Positions 23,491-36,700 of a stretch of DNA of 64,000 nt are shown here, one piece after another. Where the stretch lies: assembly GCA_018398815.1 (NCBI GenBank), contig CM031614.1, positions 47,790,681 through 47,854,680 of the forward strand, written 5' to 3'. Made by a program: the position numbers and the translations under genes. The first letter of the stretch is position 1. Each line of letters begins with the position of its first letter. Source of the DNA: Conus ventricosus. Lineage: Eukaryota; Mollusca; Gastropoda; Neogastropoda; Conidae. Below the pieces are notes generated by a model that saw only the letters and a program-made list of their open reading frames with translations, had not been told where the DNA came from and made no database searches.

Positions 23491-25533
23491 TTGTAGGAGA
23501 TGGCTGGCTTCTTGTTGCATGTTGCTGCTCTGTTTGGTAGAAATTGAATGAGACCATTTATTATTGTTGGAATTATCATCAGATGAAGTTCTACTAACAA
23601 ATGAAACAACAAATTGTATGATACCAGGCAAGCGAGAAACAAACTGTTCTTGGAATTTACAGGAATAGTTGGAATCAATTTTGGGAAATGTAGAACAGAT
23701 GAAAGAGAACATCTCTAGAAAATTAAAAGAACAGAGGCGGTTTGAATTGTTCAACTCATAGTGAATTCATTCAAGCCACAAAACTGATGGAAAGGCAGGA
23801 TAAAAGTATACAGTTGGGATGGAGCAAATGGGGATGAAGGGAGGCATACAGATGTGTTTACACGACAAAGTTCTGGTTCAGTGAAGAAGCTACGTGTTCG
23901 GATACTGTGCCTTAAGGGTAGGACTGTGTGAGGATTTTTTTTTTAATAGACGTAAGGAGAAGGATATAGAGAAAGGAGAGGTGCTGTGCTCCTTAACTAG
24001 GAAATGCTAGGTAATGAATGGTAAAAGTTATCTAAAGGCCGTCAAACTAACACTGCTTTTTTCATGCGTTTTAATGCAGACTTCAAGCCCACATAATTAT
24101 CACCAACTTAGCTGCCATTGCACAGATTATGTTTTATTTGAAGTCAGCTTTGTATTTACTTCACAATTTTCCACAGTGACTGCCTAATTTTGTTCCACTG
24201 GGCAAAACAGCAAGTTTATGGGTGTGATGTCTTTGTAAAAATCTGTTTGTTGTTGTAACATTTAAGACTGGGGTTTTGTTTTGTTTCAATTTGTATGGAG
24301 TGTTTAAATTTCAAGAGCAAACTTTTCCATTAAGATAATGAAAGTAAATGCTGCTGGAAATTTAATGATAAATGGTAAACAGCCTTGCAAAGGATTTCAA
24401 CAAAAGTTGAAAATGGCCGAAGATAGATGTAACAGATTTTTTTCAGTCACTTTGTACGCTAATATTAATTTTCATTGTTTAAGTTGGTGCTAATAGATAT
24501 GAAAGTGGAGAGTAGTGCTTGATCTTGTATGTTTTTGAAATCGTGTCTATTTTTCCACGCAAAGAAGCAGAAGTTACTGAGAGAGTATGTTTAGTATGTC
24601 ATGTGTGTGTCATGTTGCTTTGAATGTGTATTTTCTATGTGAAGCTTTGAGCATTCTTCTGGAAATGTTAGCTCTTTCCTGTTCTTTTTCTGTCTGAGGG
24701 GTAAGTCATGGTTGATTAGAATAGCTGTAGAGCTCTTGCTTTGCATAAATGTGTTTGCTGTTAGTTTAGCAATTTCTGGAGCATTGTATCTGATTGGACT
24801 GCATTTGTTATTGATCCAATTTCCTTTGCATGTGTCCAAGTATGGTAGAAAGAGCTCAACTGTCCAGCAACTTTAAAGATCTGTGTTTTGCTGCACTGTG
24901 GGGAAATTTAACCTCCAAATGTTGAAGTGTGTTCCTGTTGAAATGTATAGGTGTTCAGTTTTCAATTTAAGTATCCATACTTTTCTTTTTCAGAGTTTAT
25001 GGGAAACTACAAACAGATGGATACATAATAGACAAATATCATTAAATGAAGAAAAAGTCATGAAAAAAAAATCAACAAACAAGCAGAACATGGTTGTGCA
25101 TCTTTTTCACATTTCAAAACACAGCTAAAGGAAATAGGTGCCAGTGATAAGTTTTCTCTCATGGATGACTTCATTTAGTAAAAAGGAAAAAAGCTATGAT
25201 CATTGTAAGCTAAATAGATTTAGCAGATACATACATGTTTTCACTGTCTTGGAAGAGATCTGAAAATACTCTACATTTTATACTGAGACTATCTTTTTTA
25301 CCAACTTTTGGAAAATTAATCTTTAATCATCAATAATATACTGTTCTTTGTTGTGTATATTTCCCCCACCACCTTTCTCTCTCTCATTTGTCAGGGGTGC
25401 CACTTTTTGGCAAAGAAAGATGTCTGTTTTCTTTTTTTTCAGCTGTTTAAAAAAAAAAAAAAAAAAAGCATGTATTACAAGGATCTGATGGTGAACGACA
25501 GAATTTTATATATCAGGCATCTCTCTTTCTCAT

Positions 25534-25535
<2 letters not shown>
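23491..25535 (+). other. Twitchin intron, nothing recognised
   Basis: AT-rich sequence without repeats or exon-like segments that I can support. A poly(A) run of about 18 lies at 25450-25467. Confidence 0.5.
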
Positions 25536-25604
<69 letters not shown>

Positions 25605-25606
25605 CT
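25536..25606. repeat. (TC)n microsatellite
   Basis: About 33 TC units, essentially uninterrupted. Confidence 0.97.
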
Positions 25607-25789
25607 CAATAATGACTTCTGAAATTCCTCAGTGGTGGGCCTTTGAAGGTAGGCCATCTCTATTTGGAGATAAACCAAAGATATGGATGACAGAAATGTT
25701 ACAGAAAAACAAGCCTTTAAATGGAGAGCCTCTAAGTTTGAAGATTAAGCCAATATTGAGGATGACAGAAAATGTTTCAGAGAAACGTC

Positions 25790-26230
25790 TTGAAATGGAT
25801 GGCCTCTCTGTTTGAAAATATGTTTAATACACATGACAAGAAAAAAAGTTTAAATGGGTGGCATCTCTGTTTGAAAATATATTTAATACACATGACCAAA
25901 AAAAATTGTTTAAATGGGTGGCATCTCTGTTTGAAAATATATTTAATACACATGATAAAAAAAATTGTTTAAATGGGTAGCATCTCTGTTTGAAAATATA
26001 TTTAATACACATGACCAAAAAAAATTGTTTAAATGGGTGGCATCTCTGTTTGAAAATATATTTAATATACATGATAAAAAAATTGTTTAAATGGGTGGCA
26101 TCTCTGTTTGAAAATATATTTAATACACATGACCCCAAAAAATTGTTTAAATGGGTGGCATCTCTGTTTGAAAATATATTTAATGCACATGACAAAAAAA
26201 GTTTAAATGGGTTGCATCTCTGCTTTGAGA
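25790..26230. repeat. 60-bp minisatellite, about 7 copies
   Basis: The unit includes gggtggcatctctgtttgaa, then aatatatttaatacacatga, then an A-run and ttgtttaaat. Copies differ mainly in A-run length. Diverged units extend left to about 25620. Confidence 0.92.
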
Positions 26231-28630
26231 TAAATTGAGTAAGAGTAACAATTCTTTTTAATTGAAAAACTAAGTATTTAGAGGAAAAGCATCTCTGTTT
26301 GACAATGAGGTGAATACAGGGATGACAAAAAGTTCAGAAATGCAAGTCTTTAAAAGAGTCTTTATTGGAGTGTCACTGTAACAAGAACAGTCTGAGGGTT
26401 CAAGACAGCTATCAGAATTGGCCAGGCACTGCATGAATCTTTTTTTGCTTTATAACAATTATTATGTTAATTATTTAGTGTTCTGTGTGAATATGCGTCA
26501 CATTCTGTAAATGCAAGTCTGTGATGGGTGTTTATTTATTCATCTGTTAATTTCTTTCACCTGCTCTCTGTGTTTGGGTTGTTGACAGCTCTTGTTACAG
26601 CTGTCAGCAGATTTTAGGTTAGAGTTTGAGTGAAAGCCTATATGAATGGTACAGTGCTGCATACAAATTAAGGCACAGCATAATGCTATGATTTAGGAGG
26701 AAATCAGTACTTCTGTGTCTGGGCAGTGGAATGCAAGTGCAACTCTCTCCTTATATCGGTGCGTTTGAACATTTCTGTTGCATTTGTGCACCATTGTTTG
26801 CTAAAAGGAGACCCTTTTGCTCACACCACCAAAATGGACTCTAATTCAGCGTATTGTGATACATAACAGTTTAATGTCAAAACCAGTGTTTGTTTCTGTC
26901 ATTTTGTAGTTTTGGTGGGAATGCTCCCTTCAGGACATGGTCAACTATTTTCTGTTAAGTTTCACAGTTGTTTCATATTAGCATTAAATCCTCATCATGC
27001 TGAAATAGCAGTCATGCTCAGATTGAAAGTCCTCAACTTCAGTAAGACTGCTGAGAACACGAAGACAGTTTTGAAGAAAACTGTCTTATCTTTGATGAGA
27101 AATACCCACCTGCAAGTTTTTGGTGTGTAAGTCTTCATCAGGTTGAACAAAAAACAAACTGTATGATGCCTGAGATCCTGAGATAAGCAACAGGCATCCA
27201 AGCTGTTGAAGAGGCCTGTCATCGTGAAAGGAGGTAGGTATACTTATCGTCCAGTTCTCAAGGAACCTGCCAGTGCTTCTGACACTATTCATGACCCAAG
27301 TCACATCATGTTGAGCGGGTGTACAGAGAGAAAATTCTGTGTCATACAATTTTTTTCTTAGTTTTTCTTTGTTATGCTGATTCATTTTTGTTTGTTTTCT
27401 TTGTAGGATTGCTCTTTCCATATCTGCGGCCTGAATTATGCTTGATCATTATCCTTGCATTTTTCAGTGCAGTCAGTTTTGCTATGTGGTTTGTTTTTGT
27501 TGCTTTTGCCATTTTGTGCCTGTTTACTTCAGTTGTATGGTATTTATGAATAAAGACTGATTGTGAATGAAAAATATTTCTGGCTAGAGGCGATGGCCTA
27601 AGGGTTTTTTCAGTGTTGAATACGAGCCAGACCCTCAAAGTGACATTAATTTGTTATACAGTGCAGTGATATACAGGAGTTGCATTCAGCTGCGATAAAC
27701 TCCAAACATAACAGTGTTCACTCTCTGACAGGAAAGTAAATCATCATCTGAAACCAGAGTGTGGCCAATGGCCACTGACACAATCCTCTTCTGTTATGAA
27801 ATGCACTGACAGGGACTGACGTGTGCTTGTTGAGGGTGTTTATAATGGATGGCCATCAAACGGTTCAATAGCGGAATGTGGACAAATTTCTGCAAACAAA
27901 CAAAATTTAAAACTTCACCTCGTTCGACCTATCCCCACTCATTGCATTTGAAACACATATGATGGATGAAGGACGCTATGATGAAGCCTTTCAGTTGTTT
28001 ACTGAAACATCACCTCTTCTCTGTCTTCAGTGTCTTTGCTGGTCATCCCTCTCTCTCCAAGGTTACTTCTCATGGTTTTGGTTTGGTTGGTTGGTTGGTT
28101 TTCTTCTTTTCTTTCTGTCACTTTATTCTTGTGCGTCTTTATGAGGGTTCCACAGTCCCTTTTACATTCAGTAATAGAGGAGGGTCACTTTCATTTCAGG
28201 CAATGGTAAGTTTATTTTGATAATTGAATCGAGAATGCATGGTTTCCGTTCATCACATGAGATTCTGTGTTGTATAATTTTGAAGAAATGTCTTTGAATT
28301 AATTTCATCAGCATTTACGTGCATGTGAACTGCAGCAAATCATTCATTACTTATAGTAAAATGTTTTGGCCTCGTTAGCCATCCTTGGACTTTGCTGAAG
28401 ATCTGCACATGCGTGCATGCAGACAAATATGCATGCACATGACAAACCGCAAGCACACATACACTGTAAACAGATGCCACATTACACACCCATGCTCAAG
28501 TCCTTTGCAGGTCAACTGATCTGCCTACCCCACCTTTAAGGCTTTTTTTTGTCTTTTTCTCAGTGAAGTTTGACAATACATAGTCATGACAGATGTCTTA
28601 ATGTTGTGGTCGTGGTGTTGTGGGCTTCAG
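26231..28630 (+). other. Twitchin intron, nothing recognised
   Basis: No exon, element or array can be supported. A short (TTGG)n run lies at about 28082-28102. Confidence 0.5.
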
Positions 28631-28728
28631 TGGACAAGAAAGGGCGGCGGTTGTCGCAGATTGAAGTCATGAAGATGAACTTGAAGAAGGTGGAAAAGAC
28701 AGAGGGAAGCGACTCAGAGGAGGAGAAG
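28631..28728 (+). CDS. unc-22: Twitchin linker exon with a PKA-type RRLS site
   Basis: The acceptor is gggcttcag and the donor is GAAG|GTAAGC. It enters in phase 1 and leaves in phase 0. It encodes VDKKGRRLSQIEVMKMNLKK followed by an acidic VEKTEGSDSEEEK tail. Arg-Arg-Leu-Ser is a canonical protein kinase A consensus. Mollusc twitchin is known to be regulated by cAMP-dependent phosphorylation, which relaxes catch tension. That this particular Ser is a target is inference. The SDSEEE segment also fits casein kinase 2 consensus. Confidence 0.85.
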
Positions 28729-28909
28729 GTAAGCTTGTTGTAAGTTAGTGAGTGTCTTTAGTTTGCTCCCACACTGATAAATATCTGCTGGTTTGGATCA
28801 AGTTCCCTCAATGACGCCCGTGTATACATACACAGGTCTACTTAGGTAAAGACACATTCAACAGCATGCATATGCATTCCCATGCACACACGCATACACA
28901 CACTCATGC

Positions 28910-28964
28910 AGATACACACACACACACACACACAACACACAACACACGCACACACACACACACA

Positions 28965-29002
<38 letters not shown>

Positions 29003-29010
29003 CTCGCACA
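28910..29010. repeat. (CA)n microsatellite
   Basis: Interrupted CA repeat about 180 bp downstream of the preceding twitchin exon. Confidence 0.95.
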
Positions 29011-29919
29011 CATGTACCCACTTGCACAGAAACTGACACAAATGTACACATACTTTTTTAATTGTTTTGAATGCTGCTATATCATTTGTTTTCAAAAAAT
29101 TTTCTGTTGGAAATGAAAAAAAATTGATTCTTTTGTGAAGGAGTTTTGTGCTGATTTATCCCATGGTTTGTTTTGTCACTATTAATCTTATTTCGTCTGT
29201 TCTTCATACAGCTTTGGTGGAGATCGCATCCTACAGCCAGATGATAATGATGATGAAGTGTTGCAGTTTGTGTTGGCAGTTATATGAGATGAGATGCAGA
29301 TCAACATAAGTGGAATGTCAGAAATCAAGCTGTACCAATTAACTGATTTTCAGACTGCTGTGTATGCAGATGTGACGTCAGAAACAGAGATTACTCATGA
29401 TTAATTAATGCGCTGTGATTTACCCATGTCACCGATGGACTCGGGAGGCTTAATATTGACTGCTTTCTATGTATTAACCAATGTTAAGGCTGCAGTAGGA
29501 AAAACCTGGGTACAATGTACATAGGCAAAGTGGAAAGAGTAACATGGGGGTAATGCCATTTGGAAGATATACTGGATGAGACAGCCAAAAAACAAACCAA
29601 AGTATCCCTCTATTTTTGTCAAGTATAAACAGGTGACTTTGCTGTTCACAGAATACAGGATCAGGATGGAAACACTGGTCTGCCATCCACAAGGCTAAGT
29701 GTAAACTGATTTAGTCTGCAGCAGAGAAATGAACCTGAACCAACTTGAGTCCTCCTGTCTTTGAGAAGCATGTGGCCGTCACTCAACAGACTGTCATACT
29801 CTAAAGTTGTGGGTCTATTTCTGAGTTACAACAATTTTTCTTCTCTTATCTGCCAGCTACCCATTCGGCCATGTTTCATACCATTTTCAGTCTGTAGTCA
29901 TTCTCATGGTGTCAGGGAA
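29011..29919 (+). other. Twitchin intron, nothing recognised
   Basis: No exon or element is supported. Confidence 0.5.
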
Positions 29920-30490
29920 GCATGTCCCATTGAGCTCTTTAGTCTTTCTGTTGGTGTCGCATCAGTTGTAGTTCTGTTTGCTGCCCATCTTCATGCATCA
30001 GTGCTTCTTATGGTGGCACTATGGTTGTAAGTCTATATATTCACTGCCCATCTTTTTACCGCAATCCCTCTGGTGGTAGCACTGTAGTTGTAGAGCTATA
30101 TATCAACTGCGCATTTTGATGCCTCAAAACTTCTCTTGGTGTCATAGTATTTGTAGATCTATCCAATTTCTGCCCATCTTGATGCCTCAGTCCTTCTGGT
30201 GGTGGCACTGTAGTTGTAGATCATATCTATTCACTGCTTATCTTGATGCCTCAATACTTCTTGTGGTGTCATAGTGTTTGTAAATCTGTCTATTCACGGC
30301 CCATCTTGATGCCTCAGTACTTCTGGTGGTGGTGTCATAGTGTTTGTAAATCTGTCTGTTCACGGTCCATCTTTCTGCATCAACCCTTCTGGTGATAGTA
30401 CTGTAGATGCATATCTCTTTATTCACTGCCTATCATGATGCCTCTAATCCTTCTAGTGGTGTCAGTGCAGTTGTAGATCTTCATTTTGAA
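29920..30490. repeat. About 60-bp minisatellite, 8-9 diverged copies
   Basis: The unit approximates ctattcactgcccatcttga, then tgcctcagtccttctggtgg, then a tgtagttgtagat-like word. Copies are diverged, with some length variation. Confidence 0.8.
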
Positions 30491-30637
30491 AACTGATTTA
30501 CGGGAACTGCATACATTGTCCAGTGGTCAGCTGTCTCCCTTTGTTGGATTGTAACAGTGGTCATGGACACTTTCTAGGTGTTTATTTGACCATTTTGGTG
30601 AAAATTGACATGGCTGAAAATGATTTGTTCAGTGTAT

Positions 30638-30640
30638 GTA

Positions 30641-30685
<45 letters not shown>

Positions 30686-30712
30686 ATGTGTGTGTGTGTA
30701 TGTGTGTGTGTA
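30638..30712. repeat. (TG)n microsatellite
   Basis: Mostly pure TG with two short interruptions. Confidence 0.96.
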
Positions 30713-31074
30713 GACATACTCTGAAGAATCAGAGAGGACAAAACATTATCGATGAAGATGTTTTGACATTGGGTGAAGATAGTGATCCAGCACATAAAGC
30801 ATAGATGACCAGTTAGTGATGTAGACTTTAACACACATCCTTCACTGTGACATGTCTTGCCTTAACGGTTTGGCCCAAGACAAATGATCACCTCCTGTGC
30901 TGGTCAAGATCTGGAGCAGAATTCATATTAGAATAATTGTGTCACAACACTTCCCGATAACCACCTTTCCAGCGAAGATTTCCTGTTTTGAAAAGCTCTC
31001 TTATTTCAGTTTTTTTTTTCTTAGCATATGTGTAAGTGTGTGCTAGAACTACCTCTCAGATAAGACTGCCTTTC

Positions 31075-31450
31075 TCCAAATGTTTTCTCTTTGTGTGTTG
31101 TATATTCCTTCCATAATAAGACTTGTCCCTTCTTTTTTCAGGTATGTTTTTTGCTATATGTATACTATATATTACCTCCATAATAAGACGTCCCTAATTT
31201 TTTCAGGAATATATTTTTTGCTTTGTGTATAGTGTATATTCCCTCCATGATAAGACTTGTCCCTTCTTTTTTCAGGAATATGTTTTTTGCTTTGTGTATA
31301 CTGTACTTTACTCCCTGATAAGACATGCCCTTCTTTTTTTCTGGATTATGTTTTTCACTTTGTGTATACTGTATATTATTATCTCCTTGATAAGACTTAT
31401 CCCTTCTTTTTTCAGGAATATTTGTTTGCTTTGTTTATACTATTCCTACT
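31075..31450. repeat. 69-bp minisatellite carrying repeated splice-acceptor-like segments
   Basis: About five units contain gataagacttgtccc, ttcttttttcagg and aatatgttttttgctttgtg. Each intact unit has a pyrimidine tract ending in CAG (near 31141, 31207, 31276 and 31409). The first reads ttcttttttcag followed directly by GTATGT at 31142. Diverged units of a longer form, with aaagactttttcc words, continue to about 32000. Confidence 0.85.
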
Positions 31451-32000
31451 AAATCTATCTCTCAATTACTACTTCTTTCCTTAAAAGATGTCTTGTATGT
31501 AACATGTTTTCTGTTTGTATGTATTTCTCTAGAGTTGCTTCATAGTTGAGATTCTCCTCTTCCAAAGACTTTTTCTGCTATACATGTTCTATTTGTCTGT
31601 ACAATTACTAGAGTTACATCTCGCTTACGACTCCCTGCCATATCCCCCACTCCCGTCCACCCGGTCTTACCCCCTTCAAAGACTTTTTCCCCTGGAAAAT
31701 GTGTTCTGTTTGTGAACAGTAGAGTTACCTTCCTTTCAAAACTTCGCTCCTCCAATGTCAATTTTTTTGGGAACGTTTTCCCTTTGTGTCTGCAAGAGTT
31801 AAATCAATGGTAAGACCCCCTCCTATAAAGACTTCTTTTCCTGGAACAGGTTTTCTCTTCATACATACAAGTTGCCTCCAGTTTAAGGCCATTTTGTTTG
31901 AAGACTTTTTTTTTCTCTGCATTATGTTTTCTGTCTGTGTGCAGTACTGTCAAAGATACCTCCTAGTTAAGGCTTCCTCCCTTCTTTACTTCCAATTTAA
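31451..32000. repeat. Diverged repeats following the 69-bp array
   Basis: Three or four units contain caaagactttttc, then a tgttttctgtttgt-like word, then agagttacctc. They recur at about 100-125 bp spacing. Confidence 0.6.
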
Positions 32001-32236
32001 AACACACATCCCTTTTAAAATCCAGATCTGAAAAACAGCCAGAGGAGGTAATTGAGATTTTCTACTGAAGCACCTATACTATGTGACGTTGGCATTAAGC
32101 TCATCAAGATGGGGATATAATTATCGCTTCTGCCCTTGTGCATCTATGGTTTACATTACTTTCTCATTCAGCCATATCATGTATTCATTATTACCCTGCC
32201 TCCTTTATGTGTGCTTTGTTGACCAATTTCTCACAG

Positions 32237-32338
32237 CTGGCCCGCAAAAGAGGTGATGTAGGAGAATACAAGGGCCGCAAGCTAGGCCGCTCACAGCAGG
32301 ATGTGGTTGCAGAATGGGCTTCCCAATTGGCGGAAAAG
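32237..32338 (+). CDS. unc-22: Twitchin linker exon with a GC donor
   Basis: The acceptor is tttctcacag. The exon is 34 codons in phase 0-0 and encodes a basic stretch (LARKRGDVGEYKGRKLGRSQ) followed by QDVVAEWASQLAEK. The next exon also starts in phase 0. The only donor in register is AAAAG|GCATGT, a GC-type donor. Reading through would give 36 further codons of cysteine-rich sequence to a stop at 32447, with no twitchin character. The Gly-Arg-Lys-Leu-Gly-Arg segment and amphipathic tail fit the linker between flanking exons. Confidence is lower because of the non-GT donor. Confidence 0.75.
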
Positions 32339-32339
32339 G

Positions 32340-33742
32340 CATGTCGATGGCTGTTGACCACAGCGCACTCTGGTGGATTGTCATGCGTAGCCGTTAGCTG
32401 CACTGCCTGTTCCTTCGTAGAATGTCCACTATGTATTCTGTTGGAATGAGTCACAAATGTTCTTCAGGTTCTTCATAATTCTGCAGGGAACATCTAAACA
32501 GGGAAAATAATTTCTGATGCTTTTTCAGTACTAATCAAGGATGGAAAGTCACCTTCCGCAATTTGTTTACTAATTCTCACCCATTGTCACATCTGTCACT
32601 AGTTCCTTGAGCCAGTGCAAACTGAGGAGTCAAAAGGAAAGCTGATTTAAACACAGGGCAGGGGAGCAGAGGGGATGGGGATGGGCAAATGTTATGTAAA
32701 CATATTTCAGTGTTGCAGAAGATGTTTCAATACTTTCTAGAATGTCAGAGTAAGCAGGTGGTAGCTATTCTGGGTTCTGAGATGAACCTGCTATGAAAAC
32801 TCAGAATTTGTGCATCTGTTGCTGTGTTGTGCAGAACCTAGAAAAAAGCTAAAGACAACCGTTCTTCAAATAAATCACTTAAGAAACTGTCAGTAAAACA
32901 AATGGAAGACGTTTTCTTTCTCATCATGGGGATAGGATTAGAGGACTGTTTCATGTGTTATAAGCAACATAAGCTAAGAAGAAAAGAAAAGTAAAATTAA
33001 GCACACAAAAAATGTCAACAGAGAATGGGCATTTTCATAAAAATCAATATCCTTTTAGTCAACAGATGAAAACAAGTCTGCCGCCACCAGAAATTGATAG
33101 AAATTGACAAAAAAATTGTATTGTTGGGTATAAGAATCATATCGAGATATTGTAATGATCAAATATTTTTTAAAAGCTTTCATTGTTGAATGATTTAGCC
33201 GTGAGTCATTGCCCTTTTGGTATTCTATTAAAACCAGATCAAAAGCTGAATTTCTATTCAACCCTTGTACATTTAGAACAGCTCAGAGACACACATTAAA
33301 ACTTCGAAGAAAACCAAAGCACTTCCATTATCCTGCCCTTCAAGTGGCCAGTGAGTGAACAAAATGCTGCCCCCACCCCCAGCATGGGTGACCACACTTC
33401 AAACCCTCTCCCTCCCCGAAGATGGAGTATGGCTGCCTTAATGGCGGGATAAAAAAGGGTCATACACACAAAACTCCACTGCCTGGCTATACAGGGAGTG
33501 TCCGCAGGAGTATGAGCCTGCGTATGCAGAAAGAAAAAAAGAAAAAACCCTCTCCTCATACACCAGTGCAGATAAACATCCACTCAGCGTGTCAATCAAC
33601 TGTCAGTAGACAGGGTCCTTGGTAAAAATTAAAAAAATACACATCAGAAATGCCCACTTTGAGTATGTCAGTGTTACAAAACCTGTGATCACACAGCCAG
33701 TGGCTCATAGCCAACTTTTGGCCATGACGTAAAGGAAGGTGA
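32340..33742 (+). other. Twitchin intron, nothing recognised
   Basis: No exon or repeat family is supported in this stretch. Confidence 0.5.
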
Positions 33743-33768
33743 GGGGGGGGGGGGGGGGGGGGGGGGGG
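33743..33768 (+). repeat. Poly(G) run of 26
   Basis: An uninterrupted run of 26 G on the plus strand, preceded by gtga. It is long enough to form G-quadruplex structures and is a likely sequencing or assembly weak point. Confidence 0.9.
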
Positions 33769-36700
33769 TAGCACACTCTTGAAATTATAACAAGTGAATC
33801 AGCTGACTGACTGAAGTGTGCTGGAACACATTCACCTTTAGTTTGTTCAGAAATTCTCCTGACAAAACTGAGATATATATATATGATATACATATTGGGA
33901 TGTCTGAGGATATGAAAACTGTCACATTCCTGGTCAGGTACATAGTACTTAAATGGGTAGTCAAGTTATTAGCCAAAAATTTTAAGTGAGATCTATTATT
34001 TAGAGACAGGGAATGAGAGGACATTGAAGGAAAAAAAAAAGGAAGTGGGGTGGTCACATTTGCTTAGTCTCAGAGAGGGTTTCTTCACATTTCTCACAGG
34101 GACATGTAGAAAACACACCAAACAATGCACCTAAATAAATCATATTTTTCAGTTATGCATAGAAATGTATGAAGATTGATTATACATTATCATCATCTCT
34201 TAACTGTCGAAGACTAACCATTAGGATTGAAAGCACTACTGCAAATTTCACATTCCTGTTTAAATTTTATGTTCACAGTCATAAGCAAGATCACGCATCA
34301 TTCATAGAATAATACAATAAAAGTAATATGCTATTATGCATGTTAGTTACTGCTTCAGTATCCATGTTTATTGAAGTTAAAGTCCAAAAGTTGATAAATA
34401 GATATAGTCCATACAACAACTACTGATAGTGACAGTAGCGGTAGTAGCAAGAGCAGTAGCAACTAACGTTTTTTAACAAACAGTAGTAAAAATGCAGTTA
34501 CGTATGCTTGCAGTCATTACAGTTGTCATTTTCTAATTTGTAACAAACTCCAGTATGGAAATTTCTTTTGATTTAATTCCGAAAACCTCATTTCTAAATG
34601 GTACATGTATTTTTCAGTTTTGTGTTAAGATTCAAATGTTTAAGCAGAATGTTGAGTCAGAAGCTTAGTTTTGTTTATTCTATATGCACAAAGGAAATAT
34701 TCATTAAACAGGAACATCTGACCCAGTTCTTTGCCTGTATGTTTTTTTGTCATATCAAAACAAAACCAGTTCCACATTTGAATTTAATGTTTGGCAAAGA
34801 TTACACTTGTTCTTTTAAAGTATTCATCAGAAGTTCCTCATATTTGTTGGTAGTCATGTTTACATTGATTTTAATGTCACAGAGCAACTGCTAAATAGTT
34901 TCAATCTGTTCTCAGCCCTCCTGCTCTACTTTCTTCTTTGTTGCATGCTTCTAAAAGCTGAAGTTTAGCAGATTGTATATGAAGCACAGAGAAACACCAC
35001 TGTGTTGGTATGGAAACAAGAAATACTGCGAAGGAAGGTATTCTCACCTGGTAATGTCTTACAAGGGAAGCATTTATGTTAAAAGACCAATAACACTGCA
35101 TGTCATTTTACAGTCTAAAGTTTGTTGAATGGATATCTAATGCATTGAAAACCTATTGTAGCACAGCAGTTTGTTCTTACACTGCCAAGGATTTATTGTG
35201 TGTCTCTGCTCTAGCTATCAGCTGGTTATATTGCACTGATTTCAGTCTCTCTCCTTTGTTTCATACAAAACTGTCTTGTACAGGCATAAGTCAAAGGAGC
35301 CTACTCAGTGCTACCTTCCATTTGTTAATCAGCAGAGAGATACTCATTTTCTTTTGGTTCAGTATTTATTGCTCATGGACTGGGTTTCTTGTTGAGGAAA
35401 ACATAGCGTTTTTCTTGCCTCAAGGGACAATGTTTAGTTTTTTCCAGATCCCTAATTTGGAGTTTTCATTATGAAACGATTCTTTGTTGTTGTTTTTTTA
35501 AAGTGACATTCTATTTTTAACACATGAACCCTAAGTGACAGTGTTGTTTCTGGCAAGCAGCATGACTGGCTTGATACATGAATCACCTTTCCAAGTGTAA
35601 TAGTACCAAAATTAGGCGCTGTAACTGGTAGTTGGCAGTTTTGTGTTTCCGGTGGCACAGTCTACCTTTGAAAGCAATTAATCTAGAGAACTCACATATT
35701 CCGTACAATGAATTCATTATGTTTTCTTTTTTCTCAATTGTTTTTCTGCATGCAGTCATACTCTCACTTTTTTTCCAGAACATGATCTCAGATGCTCGTG
35801 AATTCTATGTATAATGTATACCAATGTGAAAATGACTGTAATGGTCTTGCACCTTGCACTTCTCTTTTGTCTTCACTCAACTTATCATTGCTCAGTAATG
35901 TACGTTCTACGTCTGTCTTCTAACCTCACTCACTTTTTTTGTCATTGCTAAACAATGCAGGGTTTTCCGTCTTTACTTTCTTGAGTGCATGCTTATCACT
36001 GTAGTAATGATAACAGGCACAAAGCTCAGTGGAGTGCATATGTATGTGTTGAATGGAGACCGCCACTGTCAGCCTGTTGCATAGTTTGTGTCTGTTGTTT
36101 GTTGTTGATGATGGCCACAGGTGTGTCTTATTGGGAGGCTGTTTCTCCTGTTCTCAGCAGAATCTCTGTGGTATGTCTGCAAGACTTATGTGTTGGTTTT
36201 TTTTTGTATTTCCAGAAATTGTGCGTTACATATCTGTCTACCGTGTGTTGCATTTTTGCATTGTGTGCGTCGCATTTCAGAGTCACGTGCGTTACGGTTT
36301 TGGACTGTCTTGTGGCATTGCAACGGTCACCATCAGTGTGCGGTGTGTGTGAACCATGGTGACAATGTTGCAGTTGTGCGGGTATCCACAGTGTGGCTGG
36401 CGTTTGGGTTTATGTGGATGCCCTGGACCGCTTCTGACCAGATCAGTCTAGATGACCATGTGTTAACTGTAATACATTAGCTATTCTGTTTTGCTTTTTC
36501 TAGAGTTTGATTGTTGCGTTCAATCCTAAGAAGGTTTTCAGTTCTCTCATTTGTATGAGGATGTGACTGATGCTTCTCTGTTTCCAGTCGTCACCAAAGA
36601 CCACTAGTCCACATCATGACATTCAAATGAAGGGAACAATGATTCAGATGTATTTGAATTGCATGACTGACATACACAAACATTACATAATATCCAGTGT

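Noticed and set aside
27319..27549. Hydrophobic 76-codon frame resembling a membrane protein
   Set aside because: T-rich intron sequence gives Phe/Leu/Val by composition. There is no splice or family support.
32339..32449. Extension of the linker exon to the stop at 32447
   Set aside because: The Cys-rich read-through has no twitchin character, and the next exon requires phase 0 at 32338.
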